A program made the translations under genes and the position numbers. From Poriferisodalis sp965116245 (GTDB lineage Bacteria; Actinomycetota; Acidimicrobiia; Acidimicrobiales; Poriferisodalaceae), in assembly GCA_965116245.1 (NCBI GenBank), contig OZ220497.1, forward strand, positions 2,833,934 through 2,897,933: DNA of 64,000 bases, in the 5' to 3' direction. The notes beneath the pieces were generated by a model. The model did not search any database and was not told the DNA's origin. It saw only the letters and a list, made by a program, of their open reading frames with translations. Numbering within the stretch: position 1 is the stretch's first letter; each line of letters starts with the position of its first letter. This document shows, piece by piece, positions 8,366 through 17,180 of the stretch.

Positions 8366-9154
8366 CTAGCCCGCGATCGCCTCCAACAGCGAGTCGCTGA
8401 TGTCGAAGTTGGCATACACGCCCTGAACATCGTCATGATCGTCAAGAGCATCCAGGACTGCCATGACCTGCTTGGCTTCCGACACGCTGGTCAGCTCAAT
8501 CAGGTTCTGTGGTGCGTAGGTCATGTCGGCAGAGGTAACTGCTATTCCGGCAGCCTCGATGGCCTCGCGTACCGCGATGGTGTCGGCGGCTGCGGTAGTG
8601 ACTCTCCAGTTGTCACCCTCACGCACCACATCCTCCGCACCGGCCTCAAGTGCAACCAAAATCAGCTCGTCCTCGTCGGGCGCGCTAGCGGCTTGCGCAC
8701 CCACGTCGGTTCGCGCTGCGCCCGAAGGCACCACGACCGTGCCCTTCCGCTCAAATTGCCATGCCACTGCACCCGGCGCTGCCAGCGATCCGCCCGCACG
8801 GGTGAACAGGCTCCGAATCTCCGAACCGGTGCGATTACGATTGTCGGTAAGGACATCAACGAACATGGCCACACCGCCGGGCGCGTAACCCTCGTAGGTG
8901 ACCTGTTCGTACGAGACGCCTTCCAGTTCGCCGGTGCCGCGCTTGATTGCCCGCTCAATAGTGTCCAACGGCACAGAGTTGTCCCGCGCCTTTTGGTACA
9001 TGGTGCGCAGGGTGGCGTTGGCATCTAGATCACCGCCGCCCTCGCGAGCAGCCACCTCAACCTGGCGGATCAGCTTGGCAAACAGCTTCCCGCGTGCCGC
9101 ATCGGCAGCGCCCTTGCGGTGCTTGATCGTTGCCCACTTTGAATGACCGGACAC
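8366..9154 (-). CDS. yebC: YebC/PmpR-family protein (TACO1 family)
   Basis: Member of the YebC/TACO1 family, linked in bacteria both to transcriptional regulation and to helping ribosomes through difficult stretches such as polyproline. The start is the family consensus MSGHSKWATIKHRKGAAD; GGVAMFVDVLTDNRNRT and FERKG are also conserved. Length (262 aa) is slightly above the usual 245-250. It sits just upstream of ruvC, as in many actinobacteria and proteobacteria. Confidence 0.95.
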   Translation of the reverse strand: MSGHSKWATIKHRKGAADAARGKLFAKLIRQVEVAAREGGGDLDANATLRTMYQKARDNSVPLDTIERAIKRGTGELEGVSYEQVTYEGYAPGGVAMFVDVLTDNRNRTGSEIRSLFTRAGGSLAAPGAVAWQFERKGTVVVPSGAARTDVGAQAASAPDEDELILVALEAGAEDVVREGDNWRVTTAAADTIAVREAIEAAGIAVTSADMTYAPQNLIELTSVSEAKQVMAVLDALDDHDDVQGVYANFDISDSLLEAIAG

Positions 9155-9373
9155 TGACCTTCTCCCCTACCAGGCACGCCCATCGCGACACGTGGAACGA
9201 TGCAGCAAACTACCTAACGGCTCCAGTCTGGCGGGCGCAGGTGCTTAGGCGACTACCAACTCGCTTGTCGTGTTTGCCAGCCCTGTGATTTGCCCAGAGA
9301 TGCCGATTTGCGACCGTGCCAACAGTGCCAACTAAAGGTCATGTCAACGAGCGGGCCATGCCAATAGGCCATA

Positions 9374-10171
9374 TCAGTCAATCATGTCGATGAAGAGTCT
9401 GTGAATGCGATCGTCAGCGGTCAACTCAGGATGAAAACTGGACACCAGAACTGAACCGGACCTGCACAACACGGGAACCGGCGACACCGGCACCAGCGGC
9501 GCAGCGTCGTCGGTCACTGTCGCTGAACGCGCTGGCCTCGAGGTCACTGTCCCAGAGGTCACAGTCTCAGGGGTCACAGTCTCTGAGGCCACAGTCTCTG
9601 AGGCCACCGTCTCAGAGGCCCGTGTGGCCGGGTTCACGGCCGTAATGCCAAGGTCGTCAGGGCTCGCTGCTGCGGGACTGATCGTGGGTCGTACGGCTGC
9701 CAGCACTTCGACTTCGGCTCCGGCCCGCTCCACCCACGGCGCACGAATAAACACGGCATGGAACGGCGCATTGAAGCACTCTGTTGCGAGATCAGCTTCG
9801 AAGCTGGCTACTTGGCGGCCGAATGCGTTGCGGCGTACCGAGATGTCGATGGCGCCGAAGCATCGCTGATCGGATCTTCCATCAAGCACCTCTGCGGCCA
9901 GCAGGATCATGCCAGCGCAAGTACCGAATGCGGGCATGCCTGCAGCCAAGCGATCTGACAGCGCATCAAACAGTCCGCTGGTGCCAAGCAAGCGCGACAT
10001 CGTGGTTGATTCGCCGCCCGGAAGCGTCACAGCATCAACACCATTGAGGTCCGCTGGCGTTCGGACTTCGACGGTCCTAGCGCCGATGTTTTGGAACGCT
10101 GCTACGTGTTCGCCGACCGCTCCTTGCAGCGCGACAACACCGATCAGCGGCCCAGCGGCACCTTCGGCCAC
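9374..10171 (-). CDS. pdxT: Pyridoxal 5'-phosphate synthase glutaminase subunit PdxT
   Basis: Glutaminase subunit that hands ammonia to PdxS for PLP synthesis. The class I-like triad is visible: the cysteine in FGTCAGMILLA and the histidine/glutamate in SSFHPELT; GGESTTM is the conserved oxyanion loop. At 265 aa it is about 65 residues longer than usual. The extra length is a Thr/Val/Ser/Glu-rich insert (SETVA, PETVTS repeats, about residues 180-225) placed before the final strand that leads to the catalytic histidine, and encoded by 15-bp tandem DNA. It starts at a GTG 22 bp after pdxS, clearly in one operon. Confidence 0.95.
   Translation of the reverse strand: MAEGAAGPLIGVVALQGAVGEHVAAFQNIGARTVEVRTPADLNGVDAVTLPGGESTTMSRLLGTSGLFDALSDRLAAGMPAFGTCAGMILLAAEVLDGRSDQRCFGAIDISVRRNAFGRQVASFEADLATECFNAPFHAVFIRAPWVERAGAEVEVLAAVRPTISPAAASPDDLGITAVNPATRASETVASETVASETVTPETVTSGTVTSRPARSATVTDDAAPLVPVSPVPVLCRSGSVLVSSFHPELTADDRIHRLFIDMID
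9541..9615. repeat. 15-bp tandem repeat inside pdxT
   Basis: Five 15-bp units of the AGGTCACAGTCTCAG type (9541-9555 and onward). They encode the repeated SETVA/SETVT pentapeptides of the PdxT insert and preserve the frame. Confidence 0.88.
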
Positions 10172-10193
10172 TCTTTGCGCGGTGTCCTCGCCG

Positions 10194-11138
10194 CTACCAG
10201 CCGCGATCGGCCAGCTTGGTCTGGAGCTGTTCCATCTCGAGACCAGCCATAGCGCTGCCCAAACCTCGACTGACTTTGGCTACCACGGACGGGTCTCGGT
10301 AGTGGGTTGTGGCTTCGACAATCGCTTCAGCCCTCGGCCCTGGGTCTTCACTCTTGAAGATGCCCGATCCGACGAACACTGCTTCTGCGCCAAGTTGCAT
10401 CACCAGCGAAGCGTCGGCGGGTGTAGCGATGCCGCCTGCACAAAACAGCGGTACAGGTAGACGGCCCGTCTGCGCGATTTCTTGCACCAAGCCCAACGGC
10501 GACTGAAGTTGCTTGGCCCAATCAAACAGTTCCGCGGAGTCTGCCTGAGTGATCTTGCGGATGTCGCCGGTGATGGACCGCAGATGGCGAACAGCTTCCA
10601 CGATGTTGCCGGTGCCAGCTTCGCCTTTGGAACGAATCAGACATGCACCCTCAGAGACACGGCGTAGCGCTTCACCCAGGTTCGTTGCGCCACACACGAA
10701 GGGAACGGTGAAGGCCCACTTGTCAATGTGGTGTGCCTCATCGGCAGGGGTGAGCACCTCGGATTCGTCTATGTAGTCAACGTCTAGAGACTCCAGGACC
10801 TGAGCTTCGCCGAAGTGGCCTATCCGGGCCTTAGCCATGACCGGAATTGTCACTGCCGCTTGGATGCCCTCAATCATTGCCGGGTCGCTCATGCGGGCCA
10901 CGCCACCGTCACGGCGAATATCGGCTGGCACGCGCTCCAGCGCCATAACCGCAACAGCCCCGGCGTCTTCGGCGATCTTGGCCTGTTCGGGGGTTACGAC
11001 GTCCATGATGACGCCACCGCGGAGCATGTCGGCAAGCCCCCGCTTCACCCGAACGGTTCCGACCTGCGATTCTGATTGCTGTGCGTCGGTGGGTGCGGAT
11101 CCACCAGTACCGCCAGTGCTCAAAGGGCCTGAATTCAT
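10194..11138 (-). CDS. pdxS: Pyridoxal 5'-phosphate synthase subunit PdxS
   Basis: Synthase subunit of the ribose-5-phosphate-dependent PLP pathway; it condenses a pentose phosphate, glyceraldehyde 3-phosphate and PdxT-derived ammonia. Conserved stretches include KRGLADMLRGGVIMDV, GAVAVMALERVPADIR, RMSDP, and the barrel loops VDYIDESEVLTPAD and GGIATPADASLVMQLG. Length 314 aa, with a Ser/Gly/Thr-rich N-terminal extension of about 25 residues. pdxS and pdxT are adjacent and co-oriented as usual. Confidence 0.97.
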   Translation of the reverse strand: MNSGPLSTGGTGGSAPTDAQQSESQVGTVRVKRGLADMLRGGVIMDVVTPEQAKIAEDAGAVAVMALERVPADIRRDGGVARMSDPAMIEGIQAAVTIPVMAKARIGHFGEAQVLESLDVDYIDESEVLTPADEAHHIDKWAFTVPFVCGATNLGEALRRVSEGACLIRSKGEAGTGNIVEAVRHLRSITGDIRKITQADSAELFDWAKQLQSPLGLVQEIAQTGRLPVPLFCAGGIATPADASLVMQLGAEAVFVGSGIFKSEDPGPRAEAIVEATTHYRDPSVVAKVSRGLGSAMAGLEMEQLQTKLADRGW

Positions 11139-11269
11139 GCAATCAGTTTAGGGACCGGAGCGTTGGGACAGGTCTCGCTAGATAGGTCCGGGTATTGCTG
11201 TGTCGGTACCGCACTACTGTCGGTAGTGCATTAATGTCAGTTTTGGATTACGACACTGCCTTGGGTGCA

Positions 11270-11349
11270 ACTCTGCTGTTCAGCGACTCTGCTGTTCAGC
11301 GACTCTGCTGTTCAGCGACTCTGCTGTTCAGCGACTCTGCGTTTCAGCT
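11270..11349. repeat. 16-bp tandem repeat between pdxS and the next gene
   Basis: Four identical 16-bp units of ACTCTGCTGTTCAGCG (11270-11333) and a fifth, degenerate unit up to 11349, where it overlaps the stop of the neighbouring reading frame. The unit is not a multiple of three, in keeping with its noncoding position. Confidence 0.92.
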
Positions 11350-12260
11350 CAGAGTTCTTGTAGCACAGCAACTCGAGTCGCCAGATCGGATCTGTAATCA
11401 GGCAGAGTGTGCGCCTTTTCTTTCGTGGACATGTCCCCCGCAGCCTTGTCCGCCACTTTCGTCGCGTCGTTCAAGTCTGAGGCAGCCGCCCTAGGGTCGG
11501 CCAGCCACAGCGGCCACGTCACAGCGGAGGCTTTGACGCCAACGCCCGCTAAGGACACAGCCATCAGTGCTGCTGCGAGACCGGGCGGATAGCGGGTCAA
11601 ACGCACGGCTTCGGCGTCGTCTTCAAAATCGTCACCGGTTGCCGCTTCACGTTCGGTGCGCGCCCGCAGCAGCGGCCACAGTGAGGGCCACAGCAGCGCT
11701 GGCAGTCCCACCGTGGTCACCGCTGTAGTCAGACTTGCAGTCCGCCCGTCGCGGATTTGCGCCAGTAACCGAGCTACGACAGCTTCTAGTTCAATACGAT
11801 TCAGGGCATCCAGCAAACCCTGCGTGACAACGATCGTGGACCGATCTGGTCGCCGGCCGAACACCGCAGCATTGGCCGCCTCGCCAGGTGCTACCGCGAG
11901 AGCTGGTGGCGAGACGCCCACGATCAGGCAGACACCTTCGACGAGGTTGGCGAGACGAGGCAAATTGTTGGCGCTGGCAGCTTCTACGCTGCGCCTCGCA
12001 GATGTGTTCATTCCCTCGCGGGGATGAAGCCCCCCGCGGGGACGAAGCAGCGCGCGTCGCAACAAGCGTTCGCCTACCGCCAATTCCAAAGCAGCTAGAA
12101 CACAAGCTATGGCCACCGCTACCGGCAGCACCCACAAGCTGAGCCGAGTGAGCAGAACCAACAGCACACCGACGATCGCTGCCATGGTTATATGCACTGC
12201 CCAGAACTCAACCAGCAGCCGGTCGGCGCGGCTGCGATAAATGCTTGACAGCGAATCCAC
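11349..12260 (-). CDS. Membrane protein resembling M48 peptidases but lacking the HExxH zinc site
   Basis: A 303-residue protein with two N-terminal membrane helices (about 20-65) and further hydrophobic segments near 175-190 and 225-240. The middle resembles HtpX/M48 metallopeptidases: a GEAANAAVFGRRPDRSTIVV stretch, then LLDALNRIELEAVVARLLAQI. In true M48 enzymes the last part reads like ELEAVLAHELAHI; here the HExxH has become RLLAQ, so zinc binding and proteolysis are not expected. The similarity is my reading of the pattern and would need a profile search. The gene starts at a GTG and lies between pimA and pdxS, the place of nonconserved genes in related actinobacterial clusters. Confidence 0.7.
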   Translation of the reverse strand: MDSLSSIYRSRADRLLVEFWAVHITMAAIVGVLLVLLTRLSLWVLPVAVAIACVLAALELAVGERLLRRALLRPRGGLHPREGMNTSARRSVEAASANNLPRLANLVEGVCLIVGVSPPALAVAPGEAANAAVFGRRPDRSTIVVTQGLLDALNRIELEAVVARLLAQIRDGRTASLTTAVTTVGLPALLWPSLWPLLRARTEREAATGDDFEDDAEAVRLTRYPPGLAAALMAVSLAGVGVKASAVTWPLWLADPRAAASDLNDATKVADKAAGDMSTKEKAHTLPDYRSDLATRVAVLQEL

Positions 12261-12455
12261 GGCTAGCAGTCAACCGGCCATCGTCGCTGGCGACACCGTA
12301 TACGCCGCAGGTCTGACGCGACAGATTGCAGTGTCTTCACGTCGTCTTCACGCGTCAGCGTCGGCAGGTTGGAGTATCTCTAGGTTGCATCATCGCAAGT
12401 TCGCGGCGTCGCTGGTTTGCAAAGTCTCAGTTCCGTGACTTCCGCCCCGTCAGCT

Positions 12456-13556
12456 TTAGGCCCTTGGCCTGGAGGCCCTTGAGCTGGTGCCTAGCGCGAT
12501 AGCCCGCTCATACATGTCCACATAGTTGTCCGCCAGGCGGGCCATTGAGAACTGCTCGGCCCGCTCACGACCCGCAGCAGCCAGTTCAGCAGCCCAGTCA
12601 GGACGACTAAGTACCTCCGTTAGCGCCGCCGCCAGCGCTGTCACGTCTTCAGGCGGCACCAGCACAGCCTCGTCACCGACGCTGGCAACGTTGCGGTAAC
12701 CAGCCAGATTACTTGCAACAACCGGTGTGCGCGCCGCCATCGCCTCCAGCAGCACCACACCAAAACTCTCACCGCGCAGCGACGGTACGCAGACCACGTC
12801 GGCGCCTGCTAGGCGCGCCAGCTTTTCAGACTCATTGACACGCCCCAGCCATTCAATGCGAGTGTCTCGCTGGTACTTGCGTTGTAGTTCTTCCGTTTGG
12901 GGACCGCGCGACATCACCCACAGTCGAACGCCTTCTGGCAGAAGCGACATGGCTTCTAGCAAAATCGAGAGCCCCTTACGAGGCTCGTGACGGCCTATGT
13001 AGGCGATAGTCGGAGCTTCCCGGCGGGCAGGCTCCGCGTCGTCGAATTGGCCTAGCTCAACGCCGTTAAATACCAACTCGTATTCGCCACCTAGACCGTT
13101 CTCGGCCATCTGGGCGGCATCTTCAGATACGGCAGCTCGAATGTCTACCCGGGACGCCAGCCATCGGGTTCCAGGCACGAGGTATGCCCGGCTGCCTCCC
13201 GCCGCGTGCCAAGTTCCAACGATCGGCGCGCTGCGCAAGAATAGCGCCGTTTGTGTCGGACCTGGGCACAGCGGTTCGTGCAGATGCAAGACGTCGAACT
13301 CTTCATCACGCAACGCCCGCACAGTACGCAGCGTGCATGCAAAGTCCGGAGCAATCGGTGCTACCGACCCGTTAGCGAACGTGGGAATACTCGCACCGAG
13401 CGGTGTAACTGCAGTCTGCGGCGGCGCTCCGTCGCAGGGCGCTAGCACCCGTACCTCATGGCCGTTGGCGGCCAAAGCACTAGCCAAACCCAGCACCTGC
13501 ACCTGCACCCCCCCGGCGCTGGTCAGGCTGTAAGGCGAAACGATGCCTATCTTCAC
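12456..13556 (-). CDS. pimA: PimA-like phosphatidylinositol alpha-mannosyltransferase (GT4)
   Basis: GT-B glycosyltransferase expected to transfer the first mannose from GDP-mannose to phosphatidylinositol at the inner membrane face. The start MKIGIVSPYSLTSAGGVQ matches the PimA glycine-rich acceptor loop; FDVLHLHEPLCPG and the donor-site stretch SLRGESFGVVLLEAMA with its E-x7-E motif are also there. Length 366 aa is normal. The start is a GTG. Its expected neighbours pgsA and patA are on the same strand, but separated from it by a two-gene plus-strand insertion. The specific activity rests on context and motif similarity. Confidence 0.86.
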   Translation of the reverse strand: MKIGIVSPYSLTSAGGVQVQVLGLASALAANGHEVRVLAPCDGAPPQTAVTPLGASIPTFANGSVAPIAPDFACTLRTVRALRDEEFDVLHLHEPLCPGPTQTALFLRSAPIVGTWHAAGGSRAYLVPGTRWLASRVDIRAAVSEDAAQMAENGLGGEYELVFNGVELGQFDDAEPARREAPTIAYIGRHEPRKGLSILLEAMSLLPEGVRLWVMSRGPQTEELQRKYQRDTRIEWLGRVNESEKLARLAGADVVCVPSLRGESFGVVLLEAMAARTPVVASNLAGYRNVASVGDEAVLVPPEDVTALAAALTEVLSRPDWAAELAAAGRERAEQFSMARLADNYVDMYERAIALGTSSRASRPRA

Positions 13557-13798
13557 TGGGTCGTGCGCTTCACTTAGCCGAACCTCACTGTGTTGTTCCT
13601 CAATAGGTTGCTCGGGGCATAGGTTGCTTGGGGCATGCAGCCGGTGTAGGCATCCACAACTGGAGCGCGAGCGACGACCAAACGCGATTCTTGTCTTGAA
13701 TGAAGCAGGTCAGCGCTAGTACAATACTGCCATATTATGGTTGGGGCCTACGAGTAAGGTCTGGGCACCACCTCGTGCGCATCGATTCCGGGGGCCAG

Positions 13799-15832
13799 AT
13801 GTCTAACTCTATAGGAACGACCGTTGCCGAAGAACTATTACTTCTGTCGATGGATGAGGAATATGGCGAGGCATTGACCATCCCCGCTCGCAACTTGGGA
13901 TACGCGTTGGCTGGTGCCGTGCTCATGGAGTTATCACTCCTAGAGAGGATTGACACTGGTACCGACACGCTGAATGTCACCAACTCCGAACCGGTCGGCG
14001 ATGACTTGCTTGACCCAGTGCTAGCGGACATCGTGGATACGTCAGGCGAACCGCGTACCCCAGAGTTTTGGGTTCGTCGGATAGCCAGCGGTTCGGAGGC
14101 GTTGAGGCAAAAGACGCTTGAGCGGCTAGCGGAACAGGGCGCAATAGAAGCCGATGACAGCGGACTGTTCTCACTATCACGCAAGACGCGCCACGCCCGC
14201 TACCACTCAGCACCTCAGAGCCAGCAAGATGTCGCAGATATACGTTTGCGCATAAGTCAGGTCATATTCAGCGACGAGATCCCTGATATTCGCAGCATCG
14301 TATTGATTGGGTTGGCTAATGCTTGCGATATGTTCAAACATATGCTGTCGGAGACGGAATACGAAGCTGCCTCGGAACGAATAGAACTCATTTCTCGACT
14401 GGAACTCCTTAATCGGTCGGTAGTCGACGCTATCCAGAATCTAACCCTATCGGAATCACAGTTTCTTCGGCGAGAAATGCAAAAGAGCGGTGGCGGGTGG
14501 CCAACAGCATCCGGCCATTTACCGCTGCTGGGTCATGCACTCCAGTTCAGAAACGGACTGCAGAGTTTTCTCGTAAAACAGTACCAAGAACTGGGCCCGG
14601 TATTCGAAGTATCACTACCTAGACAAAAGCAGGTTATACTCGCTGGCCCAGAGGCAAATCAGTTTTATCAAAGTGAAGGCAAAGACTATTTTCAGTCCAA
14701 CCGTGCCATGTGGAGGGGTTTCACCGATCAGTATGGGGCTAGCAAGATGATCACAGCGCTTGATGGAGCCGACCATCTTCGCCTACGTAAAGAGCTTCGG
14801 AATAACTACTCCCGAAGGGTTATTCTGCATCATCTTCCCGAGGCCACGGCTGCAATTGATCGTGAGTTGGAAGAATTTTCGCTCAACCGTCCGTATGCTA
14901 TCCACCGCCTAACGCAACGTGTCGTGATCCAACAGCTAGGAATACTCATGGCCGGAAACGCGGCCCAAGACTATGTTGAAGATATTAAGCAGTATGCGCG
15001 TTTGATAGATATGGTTTACTTGTTGCGTTTGTATCCAAAAATCACACGATATAAACCCAAGTATCGTAGAGCCGCTTCGCGAATGAGAAAACTCTTGGAA
15101 GATGTGATTATCACGCACGACACGGGTTTAAGCAAGGACGAAGATCCTGATCTTGTTGATACACTCCTTGAGCTACGGCGTACCTCTCCAGATTTTTTGA
15201 CTGATACTGACCTGTTCATCAATATGTTGGGTCCATACATGGCTGGTATTGACACATCTTCAGGGTCCACGTCGTTCATGCTCTACACACTATTAAAGCA
15301 ACCAGGGTTGTTGGAACAAGTTCGCGAAGAGGCTGATCGTGCTTTTCTTAGTGGCGCTCCTACCGCAGATGACTTACGCAACATGCCCACTACGCATGAA
15401 GTCATTATGGAAACACTTAGGCTGTATCCGATCGTGCCGGTACTCATTCGCACTGTCGCCAACTCGTTCAAGTTTGGGGAATACTGGATCCCTGCAGGTA
15501 CAAACGTTTGGTTAGCGTCGACCGTGTCTCACCATCTACCAGAGGTGTATCCAGACCCGTATGTGTTTGATGTCGGCCGTTTTTCGCCCGAGCGACGGGA
15601 ACATCGCCAGCCGGGAGCCTACGCACCATTTGGCTTGGGGATGCATAGCTGCTTGGGCCAGGGTGCAGCTCAGGCGCAAATGGCTTTGATTGTCGCTACT
15701 ATCTTGCACCGAGCAGAGATTGCCTTAGATCCACCTGACTACGAACTGAAAGTGGACCATTGGCCGATACCCCGGCCAAGTCTCGGATGCCGAATTCGCG
15801 TTTCAAAATGGCGTGATGAGCCAAGTGTCTAA
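13799..15832 (+). CDS. Fusion of an N-terminal GPP34 (GOLPH3-like) domain with a cytochrome P450
   Basis: A 677-residue two-domain protein. Residues about 8-205 look like the GPP34 family (bacterial relatives of the phosphoinositide-binding Golgi protein GOLPH3): LLLLSMDEEYGE, LGYALAGAVLMELSLLERI, GDDLLDPVLADI, FWVRRI. From about 238 to the end runs a P450 of the usual length: I-helix AGIDTSS (about 480), ExxR in ETLRLYP (about 537) and the haem loop FGLGMHSCLG with the cysteine ligand near 618. I chose the ATG at 13799 with a G-rich stretch ahead of it; the frame is open from 13700. Base composition is visibly more AT-rich than the neighbours. It faces away from pimA and is followed 114 bp later by an acyltransferase. 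No redox partner lies next to it. Substrate unknown. Confidence 0.82.
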   Translation: MSNSIGTTVAEELLLLSMDEEYGEALTIPARNLGYALAGAVLMELSLLERIDTGTDTLNVTNSEPVGDDLLDPVLADIVDTSGEPRTPEFWVRRIASGSEALRQKTLERLAEQGAIEADDSGLFSLSRKTRHARYHSAPQSQQDVADIRLRISQVIFSDEIPDIRSIVLIGLANACDMFKHMLSETEYEAASERIELISRLELLNRSVVDAIQNLTLSESQFLRREMQKSGGGWPTASGHLPLLGHALQFRNGLQSFLVKQYQELGPVFEVSLPRQKQVILAGPEANQFYQSEGKDYFQSNRAMWRGFTDQYGASKMITALDGADHLRLRKELRNNYSRRVILHHLPEATAAIDRELEEFSLNRPYAIHRLTQRVVIQQLGILMAGNAAQDYVEDIKQYARLIDMVYLLRLYPKITRYKPKYRRAASRMRKLLEDVIITHDTGLSKDEDPDLVDTLLELRRTSPDFLTDTDLFINMLGPYMAGIDTSSGSTSFMLYTLLKQPGLLEQVREEADRAFLSGAPTADDLRNMPTTHEVIMETLRLYPIVPVLIRTVANSFKFGEYWIPAGTNVWLASTVSHHLPEVYPDPYVFDVGRFSPERREHRQPGAYAPFGLGMHSCLGQGAAQAQMALIVATILHRAEIALDPPDYELKVDHWPIPRPSLGCRIRVSKWRDEPSV

Positions 15833-15946
15833 AGGATCACATTCTATAAGCCTACAAGACAACTGGGACTTTAGCGTGTTATTGGCTCAAGTATTCCAAT
15901 AGTCCAGCCATCTAAGTATTCCTATACCTAGAGGATCTATAATGCC

Positions 15947-17134
15947 ATGATTACCACCGAGCAAAAGGCCAAACCATCGCAACGATACTACGATCTTGAT
16001 GCGCTGCGTGCGTTGGCGATGTTCTTAGGCATTGTTTTTCACAGCGCGCTTTTTGTGCTACCGGAAGAACTATCTCAATGGCCGATGTACGATGATAATG
16101 CCACTGGCGACCAGACTTACGGGATTGTCATTGACTTCGTCCATGGCTTTAGAATGCCATTGTTCTTTTTGATCAGCGGCTTTTTTAGCGCACTATTGTG
16201 GAAACGTCGGGGCCTGATGCCGCTGGGTAAACAACGGCTCCAACGCATCGGCATCCCGTTTCTGGCGGCATGTATCACTATATTGCCGATAAGCGTCGGT
16301 TTGTTGGCGATCATTGCTGATCGTGCGGACCCATACGATTTTTCGCTGTGGCTACTACCACTGGTTTGGTTAGCACATCTCGGCCATTTGTGGTTCCTCT
16401 GGTATCTATTGATGATCACGGGGTTGTTTATCGTTGCTGTCAAATACTGCAAGAAATTCTTGCACCCAGCTATGTGGTACTTGCTGGTTCCCATATCGTT
16501 CTTGGCAGCAATGGTCATGCGTGATCCGACTTATGGCCCAGATACTGCGGGCGGCCTGGTGCCCGATGTGCCGATACTAGCCTATTACCTGTCGTTCTTC
16601 CTTACGGGAGTGTTCCTATACGACCGGAAGATTCCGGTGCGAAGATGGTGGAGCATGGCCTTGATAGCCGCTGTTCCCGTCTTTATATTCGGCTATCAGC
16701 TTGTACAGCAGTTCTTTGATGACAATAACATTAGTTTAGGTGATGCCCCCAAAGCTCTACTGTTGCGAGACTCGTTGACATTTTTCAGCGGATTGTTAGA
16801 AGTAACGTTTGCGTGGTTGATGTGTTTCGGAATGATGGGCCTGTTTCGTTGGATTCTCGCTCGTGAGAGCTACAAGTCTCAGTATTTCTCAGACTCCACG
16901 TATTGGATGTATTTGGTGCATGTGCCAATTGTGATTGCTGGTCAGTGGCTTGTGGTTGATTGGCCGATCAGCCATCACTTAAAGTTCTTGCTCGTGTGCG
17001 GTGGAGTCACCGCGGTGGTGCTTGTGACCTATGAGTATTTTGTCCGCTACACATTCATAGGCCGAACGCTGAACGGCCCCCGAACGCGTCCAGAAAAGGC
17101 ACCGGTGGATCTAGCGCCGACACTCACACAGTAA
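15947..17134 (+). CDS. Acyltransferase 3 family membrane protein
   Basis: Polytopic membrane protein of 395 residues with about ten hydrophobic helices. The N-terminus YYDLDALRALAMFLGIVFH holds the arginine and histidine typical of acyltransferase-3 proteins (OpgC/OafA type), which move acyl groups onto sugars or lipids at the membrane. HLWFLWYLL and the late YWMYLVHVPIVI are also family-like. A GAGGAT ribosome site lies about 11 bp before the ATG. It shares the AT-richer composition and orientation of the GPP34-P450 gene upstream and probably forms a two-gene unit with it, inserted between patA and pimA. It converges with patA 46 bp downstream. Confidence 0.83.
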   Translation: MITTEQKAKPSQRYYDLDALRALAMFLGIVFHSALFVLPEELSQWPMYDDNATGDQTYGIVIDFVHGFRMPLFFLISGFFSALLWKRRGLMPLGKQRLQRIGIPFLAACITILPISVGLLAIIADRADPYDFSLWLLPLVWLAHLGHLWFLWYLLMITGLFIVAVKYCKKFLHPAMWYLLVPISFLAAMVMRDPTYGPDTAGGLVPDVPILAYYLSFFLTGVFLYDRKIPVRRWWSMALIAAVPVFIFGYQLVQQFFDDNNISLGDAPKALLLRDSLTFFSGLLEVTFAWLMCFGMMGLFRWILARESYKSQYFSDSTYWMYLVHVPIVIAGQWLVVDWPISHHLKFLLVCGGVTAVVLVTYEYFVRYTFIGRTLNGPRTRPEKAPVDLAPTLTQ

Positions 17135-17180
17135 ACCGTGCAATGGAGACCGCGCTATATCCGCGCGCAGGCTATGAGCG

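Noticed and set aside
8150..8451. Small minus-strand frames between ruvC and yebC
   Set aside because: No ribosome site, odd composition and overlap with ruvC start and yebC end; treated as intergenic.
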